DNA of 64,000 nucleotides from QIAW01 sp035487295 (lineage in GTDB: Bacteria > Acidobacteriota > Terriglobia > Terriglobales > Acidobacteriaceae): positions 186,001 through 250,000 of the forward strand of contig DATHMH010000015.1 in assembly GCA_035487295.1 (NCBI GenBank). Direction: 5' to 3'. The translations under genes and the position numbers were made by a program. Of the stretch, positions 58,346-64,000 are shown in pieces. Under the pieces are notes generated by a model. That model did not search any database and had not been told where the DNA came from. It saw only the letters and a list, made by a program, of their open reading frames with translations. Position 1 is the first letter of the stretch. Each line of letters starts with the position of its first letter.

Positions 58346-60778
58346 ATGGCTCATGTGAAGGCTTCTTACTCTGTCATGGCGTATGTACGCGGTCTTTTGC
58401 CGGCGGCAATCGTGCTGTGTGCCGTGTCGCTCGCGGCGCAACAGCCGAGCGACCAAAAGGCGCCCGCCAACGACCAAAAGCCTGCGACCGAGCAGCAGGT
58501 GCCGGTTGGCGTGAGTGTGGACTCGGCTCGCAAGACCAGCGATCTGCCAACCTCGGTCACCACGGAGAACAACCCCGGTGTGGAGAGTGCTGGTTACGAG
58601 GTCAAGCAATCGGCGGAATTTGGCGCACGCATCTCCGATTTCAGCGGCAGCCATGCCATGTGGGACACCCTCGTCAACCTTGGCACCGGGCCGCGGCTGC
58701 TGGAATACACTCTCGACATGCACGCGCCCAAGCACACCGGCATACTATTCGACGATCTTTCTTTCAGCAACTTCGGATATGGCGGTGATCCCGACAATGT
58801 AACGCGGCTGCGGGTGCTGAAAGGCACTCTCTACAATTTGGATGCGAACTTCCGGCGGGACAAGAACATCTTTGACTATAATCTGCTCGCCAATCCGTTG
58901 AATCCAACCAATTCCAATCCTAATATTCCGGTTCTGAATTCACCTCATGAATTTCTCGTGACGCGCAGGATGAGCGATGTGAACCTCAACTTATTCACGC
59001 TGGCACCTATCAGACTCAGGTTTGGATGGTCGAGAGTGGTGAATGAGGGCAGCACCTTTTCTTCAACCCACCAGGGGACAGAAGGATTGTTGCTGCAGCC
59101 GACGCGGAACGACACCGACAGCTATCATGGCGGGATTTCGTTCCGTTTTATCCCTCGCACCAGCTTCAACTACGATCAGTTCTATACGGTTTTCAAGAAT
59201 GACACGTCGGCCCAACTCAATAGCTTGCCGTTTACGCTTGCCGGTGGCATTCCTGTTGATCTAGGGCTGCCGTTCAACACTCCCGCCGGCCAGCCTTGCG
59301 CCACACCGATTTTGGGAACCGGTTTTGTGAATCCGGCCTGCAACGGATATTTCAGCTACACTCGCTTCGAGCCAACGCGAAACAACTATCCAACCGAGCA
59401 GGCCAGCCTGCAAAGCAGCTACTTCAAGAAGCTCGACATCTCCGGCAGGTTCAATTACACCGATACCGACGGCAAGGTGCCCAATTACATTGAGACTTTC
59501 AATGGGTTGCTTACACGTACGCGCCAGCGAATCTTTGTGGATACCGGTTTTGCCAAGGCGCGCCGGCTCTCTGCGACGGGTGATCTTGGACTTACATATT
59601 GGATCACCGACCAGCTGCGGCTCGTGGATGACTTTCGCTCCGACAACTTCCGCATTCCCGGCTCGTGGAGTTATATGACGACCTCTCTGTTCGGGGCGAC
59701 GCTGCTTTCAAATCCCAACCAGTTCAGCCCGGCCACATGCCCTCCACCGTTTACGGCGGCCACTTGTCCACAGCACAGCGCCAGCTCATCCGCGGACATT
59801 ATCCAGGACAACTGGAATGATTTGTTGCGGCAAGACCTGAAGGTCAACACCTTCGAGGTAGAGTACGACGTTACCCGCAGAATTACAGCTCATGTAGGTT
59901 ATCGTTACGAAAACCGCGAGATCGTGCACAACGTCCAAGACGTCCAACTGCAGACTTTTTTCCCAACTCTGGCCGCTCGTGGTGGCTGTGTGCCTGATCC
60001 AACCGGAACCTGCAGCACTACCGTAATCGATGGAGATAACAACACGGTTCCTATCCACGCGCATTCAGCCCTGGCGGGGATCGCGGCGCGGGTCACGGAT
60101 AAATTTCGCATCTCCTTTGATACCGAGCTCTACTATGCTGACAATACCTTCACCCGCATTTCGCCGAGGCACTTGCAGCAATATAAATTGCGTACCACAT
60201 ATCAGCCCAAGGATTGGCTGAATTTTGGTGGGACCGTTGATATCATCGAAAACCGGAATACAACCGCCGATATCGGCAACTTCCAGCACAACCGCAGCTA
60301 TGCGTTGACCATGACGATTGCTCCGCCCGAGGCCAAGTGGGGCTTCGACTTTTCGTATGACTACAACGACATCTTCTCGCAGACGAACATCTGTTTTGTG
60401 GCTACGCCGTCGCCCCCGGATGCTCTGAGCTGCGGCACACCATTCCTCTCGGGCATTTCGCTGTACAAAGAACGAGCGAATAACGCCTCCGGCTCACTCT
60501 ACTTCAAACCTCTCCGCAGCTTCACCGCCGCCGCGGGGTACACTATTACCAGCACGGCGGGAAGCACGTTGATCCTGAATCCGAATGCTCCCACAGGACC
60601 TTTGAGCCTCAACTACCATTTGCCCTCGGCTTCGCTGGCATGGGAGTTTGCCAAGCATTTTACGTACAAGACGAATTGGAATTACTACGACTATCACGAG
60701 AAATCTGATCCGGGACCAACGTTACCGCGAAATTTTCGCGGAAATGTGTTCACATTGTCCCTCCGGTACTCGATGTGA
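58346..60778 (+). CDS. MtrB/PioB-like outer-membrane beta-barrel protein
   Basis: This 810-residue protein starts with a signal peptide (YVRGLLPAAIVLCAVSLAAQ) and is then dominated by alternating polar/hydrophobic strands with frequent aromatic residues, ending FTLSLRYSM. Phrases such as NFRRDKNIFDYNLLANPLNP and repeated YRYENR/FNYTD-type strands fit large porins with more than 20 strands. Coupled to a decaheme cytochrome gene 18 bases upstream, it is best read as the porin sheath of a porin-cytochrome conduit. The CXXC near the N-terminus of Shewanella MtrB is not seen and sequence identity to MtrB is not obvious. ATG 58346 follows AAGGTG. Confidence 0.68.
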   Translation: MAHVKASYSVMAYVRGLLPAAIVLCAVSLAAQQPSDQKAPANDQKPATEQQVPVGVSVDSARKTSDLPTSVTTENNPGVESAGYEVKQSAEFGARISDFSGSHAMWDTLVNLGTGPRLLEYTLDMHAPKHTGILFDDLSFSNFGYGGDPDNVTRLRVLKGTLYNLDANFRRDKNIFDYNLLANPLNPTNSNPNIPVLNSPHEFLVTRRMSDVNLNLFTLAPIRLRFGWSRVVNEGSTFSSTHQGTEGLLLQPTRNDTDSYHGGISFRFIPRTSFNYDQFYTVFKNDTSAQLNSLPFTLAGGIPVDLGLPFNTPAGQPCATPILGTGFVNPACNGYFSYTRFEPTRNNYPTEQASLQSSYFKKLDISGRFNYTDTDGKVPNYIETFNGLLTRTRQRIFVDTGFAKARRLSATGDLGLTYWITDQLRLVDDFRSDNFRIPGSWSYMTTSLFGATLLSNPNQFSPATCPPPFTAATCPQHSASSSADIIQDNWNDLLRQDLKVNTFEVEYDVTRRITAHVGYRYENREIVHNVQDVQLQTFFPTLAARGGCVPDPTGTCSTTVIDGDNNTVPIHAHSALAGIAARVTDKFRISFDTELYYADNTFTRISPRHLQQYKLRTTYQPKDWLNFGGTVDIIENRNTTADIGNFQHNRSYALTMTIAPPEAKWGFDFSYDYNDIFSQTNICFVATPSPPDALSCGTPFLSGISLYKERANNASGSLYFKPLRSFTAAAGYTITSTAGSTLILNPNAPTGPLSLNYHLPSASLAWEFAKHFTYKTNWNYYDYHEKSDPGPTLPRNFRGNVFTLSLRYSM

Positions 60779-60789
60779 CATAGATCACA
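60774..60789. promoter_or_regulatory. Crp/Fnr-type palindrome G
   Basis: TGTGACATAGATCACA overlaps the barrel stop codon and is centred about 57 bases before the monoheme cytochrome start, implying a second promoter inside the cluster. Confidence 0.82.
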
Positions 60790-60838
60790 GCGCCTTTCGT
60801 GAGGATGGAGCAAGATTAACTATGTTGGGAGAAAAACT

Positions 60839-61156
60839 ATGAAGTTGTTTCAAATCTGGATGGCGGCCATTGTTGTCAGCGTTTTCGTTGCAACCAATGG
60901 ATACGCTGACGATGCTACAGCAGCGCTCTACAAAACCAAATGCCAGGCCTGCCACGGCGCCGATGGAACCGGAAATACTCCGGCAGGAAAGAAATTAGGA
61001 GTGAAGGACATTCACTCGCCAGAAGTAGCCAAGATGTCGGACACCGAGCTCTTCGATATCACAAAAAAGGGCAAGGATAAGATGCCGTCCTACGATAAGA
61101 AATTGACGGATGACCAAATCAAAGATTTAGTGAAATACCTTCGCAGTCTGAAATAG
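60839..61156 (+). CDS. Monoheme class I cytochrome c
   Basis: This 105-residue protein has a signal peptide (MAAIVVSVFVATNGYA) and one heme site C35-Q-A-C38-H39, with a probable axial methionine M82 in KDKMPSYDKK. The C-terminal helix LTDDQIKDLVKYLRSLK is typical of small soluble cytochromes c. It would be a periplasmic electron shuttle, most simply between the NapC-like membrane cytochrome 30 bases downstream and the decaheme conduit upstream. Crp/Fnr site G precedes it. Confidence 0.93.
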   Translation: MKLFQIWMAAIVVSVFVATNGYADDATAALYKTKCQACHGADGTGNTPAGKKLGVKDIHSPEVAKMSDTELFDITKKGKDKMPSYDKKLTDDQIKDLVKYLRSLK

Positions 61157-61186
61157 AGCAGTCTGGCCTGAAGGACTGGAGGACGA

Positions 61187-61801
61187 GTGCCAACTGCATT
61201 CCTGCTCATTTGCGTGGCGGTGACCATCATCTTGATTACGGTGGTCATTGTTGCTCCCGGCATAACCGCAAGCCGGGGAGGGAAGATTCTCGCCTTTCTG
61301 GTGCTGTTTATTCTGCCAGTAACGATGAGCGTATTTGGAGCTACCGAGCACATGGAGCGTTCCAAGCAGACCAGCTTTTGTCTCTCCTGCCATGTAATGC
61401 AGCCCTATGGCAAGAGCCTCTACGTGGACGATCCGTCGTATCTGCCCGCAGCTCATTTTCAAAATGCCCGGATACCACGCGATCACGCCTGCTACACCTG
61501 CCACACCAATTACACGATCTATGGCACCTTGCACGACAAGCTTCGCGGCCTGAAACATGCTTATAAGTACTACATCGGAACACCCGCAAATCCCATTAAG
61601 CTCTACGAGCCCTTCAATAATCGCGAGTGCCTGCACTGTCATCTAGGCGCTCGCAGCTTCGAGCAGGGCGCAGTGCATAATGCAGATCCGGAGACCATGC
61701 CGGCTATCAAGAGCAACAAGCTTTCGTGTATGTCATCAGGCTGCCATGACACGGTCCACAACGTTTCTGAACTCGACAAAGTGAAATATTGGAAGCCATG
61801 A
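61187..61801 (+). CDS. NapC/NirT-like membrane multiheme cytochrome with CX4CH site
   Basis: This 204-residue protein has two N-terminal membrane helices (FLLICVAVTIILITVVIVA and ILAFLVLFILPVTMSVFG) and a periplasmic heme domain with CLSCH (65-69), CYTCH (102-106), CLHCH (148-152) and an unusual CMSSGCH (181-187). The first site context SFCLSCHVMQPYGKSL resembles NapC/NrfH/CymA quinol dehydrogenases. The fourth site has four residues between the cysteines, as in some cytochromes c3. It should pass electrons between the quinone pool and periplasmic cytochromes. The GTG start follows GGAGGAC. The stop overlaps the next gene by four bases. Confidence 0.85.
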   Translation: MPTAFLLICVAVTIILITVVIVAPGITASRGGKILAFLVLFILPVTMSVFGATEHMERSKQTSFCLSCHVMQPYGKSLYVDDPSYLPAAHFQNARIPRDHACYTCHTNYTIYGTLHDKLRGLKHAYKYYIGTPANPIKLYEPFNNRECLHCHLGARSFEQGAVHNADPETMPAIKSNKLSCMSSGCHDTVHNVSELDKVKYWKP

Positions 61802-61995
61802 ATCAACAGATATACATTTCAAAGAAGCTGCGTGTTGCGGGCATTCTCGTCATTCTGGGCCTGGTCGTCGAAGGCTTCAGCCTGCTTTGGAACCATCCAC
61901 TTTCGTTTCTGGCGTTCCTGTGTATTGGCGGAGTTTTCCTGGCCTTGGGGATTGTCATTTATCTCCTGGCGCTTGTTTCGCGCGCGCAGGAATAG
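61798..61995 (+). CDS. Small two-helix membrane protein
   Basis: This 65-residue protein has two hydrophobic helices (LRVAGILVILGLVVEGFSLL, then FLAFLCIGGVFLALGIVIYL). No named family is recognised. Its ATG overlaps the stop of the NapC-like gene (ATGA), so translation is coupled and the product is probably an accessory subunit of that membrane cytochrome. It has no heme or metal motif. Confidence 0.7.
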   Translation: MNQQIYISKKLRVAGILVILGLVVEGFSLLWNHPLSFLAFLCIGGVFLALGIVIYLLALVSRAQE

Positions 61996-62041
61996 CCAAG
62001 TCCTTTCCTACAACAGGCGATTGCGGGCCATCACTTTGATA

Positions 62042-62057
62042 TGTGACCCCCGTCACG
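62042..62057. promoter_or_regulatory. Crp/Fnr-type palindrome H
   Basis: TGTGACCCCCGTCACG, centred about 97 bases before the start of the 137-residue hypothetical gene. Confidence 0.75.
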
Positions 62058-62146
62058 GCCAAAACATATCCTTTCGTTGCATGATGAGTGCACTGATAGC
62101 GGCCAAGCATCATGAACCGATCATGCCGCCCGGGTGGAGGTGCCCA

Positions 62147-62560
62147 ATGGGAGTCTATAAGCGAGAGCTTCTTCGTGTGCTAAGAACTGAACTTGCGTTC
62201 CTTGAAAACGGCGGTTATGGGGAATTCGAGAAGAGGTCGTGGAGACCGGCCATGTTTTTCGAAGACTCGCCAAGCTGTCCCAATCACGGCTTGAGCGAAA
62301 GGCCCGTTCCCTGCAGCCGATGCGCTCTGTTGCAGTTAGTTCCACTTGCCAAAAGGTCCAATGCTATTCCCTGCAGGGATATCCCGTTCAATGAAGAAGG
62401 TGATACCTTGCAGTCGCTCTACGAAACAGCGACTCGCAACGAGGTAGAGCTGAAGCTGGATGCCTGGCTGCGAAGAACCATTGAGCGGCTGGAAAAGGAA
62501 TTAAAGGAAGAAGCATTTCCTCTCGAGTCTGACACCTCGTTTCCTTTGGCACATGCATAA
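62147..62560 (+). CDS. Hypothetical protein with possible metal-binding Cys/His cluster
   Basis: This 137-residue protein is not a recognised family. The start ATG 62147 is set by TGGAGGTG four bases upstream. Residues about 40-70 contain C-P-N-H, then C-S-R-C (CPNHGLSERPVPCSRCALLQ), four potential ligands for zinc or iron. The C-terminal third is a charged helix (LDAWLRRTIERLEKELKEEA). It is cytosolic, without signal or membrane segment. A Crp/Fnr-type site upstream places it in the putative regulon. The CBS-pair gene follows 88 bases later. Confidence 0.65.
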   Translation: MGVYKRELLRVLRTELAFLENGGYGEFEKRSWRPAMFFEDSPSCPNHGLSERPVPCSRCALLQLVPLAKRSNAIPCRDIPFNEEGDTLQSLYETATRNEVELKLDAWLRRTIERLEKELKEEAFPLESDTSFPLAHA

Positions 62561-62648
62561 GCGCTTGAGTCTGTTCTGTTTCAGGCAAGCAGGCGAAATC
62601 AAGAACCAAAACCCGACCTGCGGGAATGCAGGCAGAAGGAGCTTGCGT

Positions 62649-63104
62649 ATGAAAGTCTCAGAAATCATGCATGAATACCCTGTTTGTTGTACGCAATTCG
62701 ATACTGCCCAGCGTGCGGCAGAACTCATGAAAGAGCAGCGTGCCGGCGCTCTGCCGGTGGTCGAAAAAAGAAGTGGAGGGAAGCTTATTGGAGTCGTCAC
62801 CGATCGTGACCTTTGCCTCAGGGTCATCGCTGAAGGCAGAGATCCGAACAAAGTCCGAATACAAGAATGTATGACCGGCTCGCCGGTCTTCTGCAAGCCC
62901 GAGGACGAAGCCGACTATGCACTGTCGTTGATGAGAGAACGCCATGTGCGCCGGATTCCCGTGGTTGACGCCGAGCATCACATTTGCGGCATGATCTCAT
63001 TCGCCAATCTGGTGGGCAATCATTCCGACCCAGAGCAGGTACACGAAATGCTCAAAGCAGTGTCTATTCCCACGCCAGAGGCTTTACTGGTTAGGCATAG
63101 TTAA
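62649..63104 (+). CDS. CBS-pair protein (Hrp1-like)
   Basis: The 151-residue protein consists of two CBS motifs (VSEIMHEYPVCCTQFDTAQR, GKLIGVVTDRDLCLRVIAEG; then RIQECMTGSPVFCKPEDEAD, HICGMISFANLVGNH). Size and the TDRDL...AEGRDPN phrase closely resemble mycobacterial hypoxic response protein 1 and similar stand-alone CBS proteins that may bind adenosine nucleotides. ATG 62649 follows GGAG by seven bases; the open upstream extension overlaps the preceding gene. A Rho-independent terminator follows. Confidence 0.87.
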   Translation: MKVSEIMHEYPVCCTQFDTAQRAAELMKEQRAGALPVVEKRSGGKLIGVVTDRDLCLRVIAEGRDPNKVRIQECMTGSPVFCKPEDEADYALSLMRERHVRRIPVVDAEHHICGMISFANLVGNHSDPEQVHEMLKAVSIPTPEALLVRHS

Positions 63105-63130
63105 CACTGTTCAAGAATCCATTTGCCCAT

Positions 63131-63172
63131 AAGTGCCCTGATGGTCACCTTCAGAGCACTTTTCATTTGTTT
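63131..63172 (+). terminator. Terminator after the CBS gene
   Basis: AAGTGC (63131-63136) and CTGA (63138-63141) pair with TCAG (63151-63154) and GCACTT (63156-63161) with one mismatch. The hairpin is followed by a T-rich tract (TTTTCATTTGTTT). It separates the regulon from the convergent nitroreductase gene. Confidence 0.75.
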
Positions 63173-63213
63173 CCAAGTATCGTTCTATTGTCCAGTGCTG
63201 ATTGCGGGGAAAA

Positions 63214-64000
63214 TCAAATCAATATCTCTTCTAGCGGCCGTCGAGGAGTGTGCCCGCTAACTGGACCATATCCCATGCGAATGAGAAGCTGCGAATGACC
63301 ATGCACGCCGAGTTCCTGGTTCAGATATGCGCGTAACGCGGCAACCTCAATGGGTTGGTTGAGAAACGATATCCAGATGGAATCCAGGCACGCGCGTAGT
63401 GAAATAGCTTGCAATGCTTGTCCTGTGTTGAGCCAATGTTTGAGAGAGTCTTCGTGCGTGCCCAGCACGGCCAAAGCCGGAGCTTCAATAACAAGATTAC
63501 GGTCTCTGCGGGCCTGCCAATCCGGAAAGCGAAAAGTGCGGAAGAGAAAATGGCCGGCATAGGTTAGAACGAAGGAGGCCCCGGTTGCGTAACCTGGCAT
63601 GCCATCGCGCCTGCCTTTCCGGGTCGAAGAGGACCACGACGAAAGTTCATCCCGAAACTTCTTGTCGGCAATTTGAACCCGGTTGGCCTGAGCGACGAAA
63701 TCTGCCAGCGCTTCACGCATACGTTTTTCCTGCAACATCTGCAACCAGATTCCGTGACTGCTGGCGATCTCTCCAATTTCGGCCAGGAACGAATTGGCAA
63801 TGTCCCGCCGCTCAAACTGCATGCGGCTCGTCCGTCGCTTGGGAATCATGTGGAACAAGCCGCACTCCTTCGCGCTGGCCACTGTCGCGGAGCCAATATG
63901 TACCCGCGCCAGTAAAACCTTGTGATCGTTTTCTTCCGGCACAATCTCCCTCGCATGGACCTCGACCGCGCTGTCATAGCCAAAGTAACGCAAAGCCAGA
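63214..64000 (-). CDS. Acg-type nitroreductase-like protein (5' end outside window)
   Basis: About 262 residues are visible; the frame continues past the right edge without a convincing start. The fold pattern is the duplicated FMN-binding domain of the Acg family: FHMIPKRRTSRMQFERRDIA, LQMLQEKRMREALADFVAQA, GMPGYATGASFVLTYAG, WLNTGQALQAISLRACLDSI and the ending GYGPVSGHTPRRPLEEIL, which is characteristic. Acg (Rv2032) in Mycobacterium tuberculosis belongs to the DosR dormancy regulon. About 70 N-terminal residues are probably missing. It is convergent with the CBS-pair gene. Confidence 0.8.
   Translation of the reverse strand, partial: LALRYFGYDSAVEVHAREIVPEENDHKVLLARVHIGSATVASAKECGLFHMIPKRRTSRMQFERRDIANSFLAEIGEIASSHGIWLQMLQEKRMREALADFVAQANRVQIADKKFRDELSSWSSSTRKGRRDGMPGYATGASFVLTYAGHFLFRTFRFPDWQARRDRNLVIEAPALAVLGTHEDSLKHWLNTGQALQAISLRACLDSIWISFLNQPIEVAALRAYLNQELGVHGHSQLLIRMGYGPVSGHTPRRPLEEILI

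Overview
This 64 kb window is GC-rich bacterial chromosome. The gene content suggests an Acidobacteriota member of the Koribacter/Terriglobus type: a secreted VWFA protein of the acidobacterial family, a DUF4337 protein, a class D-like sortase in what is otherwise a Gram-negative gene set, a MoaD-MoaE fusion, and many short intergenic dyad repeats. This assignment is inference from family content and has not been tested by phylogeny.

Positions 1 to about 50,000 look like ordinary core chromosome broken up by repeats. It carries a radical SAM/B12-binding protein, tRNA-Val, single-domain response regulators and STAS proteins, PolX with a PHP domain, the conserved dnaX-ybaB-recR cluster, an FdhF/YdeP-type molybdopterin oxidoreductase, CsbD and a 50-residue membrane protein, pheA, lon, moaDE fused to one frame, an acidobacterial VWFA protein, a divergent Hfq-like Sm protein, inositol monophosphatase with a lactonase, MFS and EamA transporters, a diguanylate cyclase, a domain-permuted aconitase-family enzyme, a 7Fe-type ferredoxin, recO, glyQ-glyS, yacG-pgpA-NHL, an M20 peptidase, thiO, a sortase next to a candidate substrate, and a three-gene sensory cluster.

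From tRNA-Glu (49,955-50,032) to the end, the character changes. A truncated tyrosine recombinase abuts the tRNA 3' end, as at the edge of an integrated element. It is followed by three Crp/Fnr paralogues that share four cysteines at identical positions (13, 16, 25, 64), a Crp-like protein lacking a DNA-binding domain, an ADP-forming acyl-CoA synthetase/GNAT protein, and an electron-transfer cluster. That cluster contains a decaheme cytochrome, an 810-residue outer-membrane barrel, a monoheme cytochrome and a NapC-like membrane cytochrome with an unusual CX4CH site. A CBS-pair protein and an Acg-type nitroreductase close the window. Eight near-perfect TGTGA-N6-TCACA palindromes lie upstream of most of these transcription units.

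I read 50-64 kb as a redox-responsive module. Cysteine-bearing Crp/Fnr regulators probably control a quinol-to-outer-membrane cytochrome conduit together with hypoxia/dormancy-type proteins. The second notable system is the sortase and its LPQGS-tailed neighbour at 43.2-44.6 kb. Intergenic space throughout holds several families of short dyad repeats, including a 259 bp foldback element at 2.1 kb.
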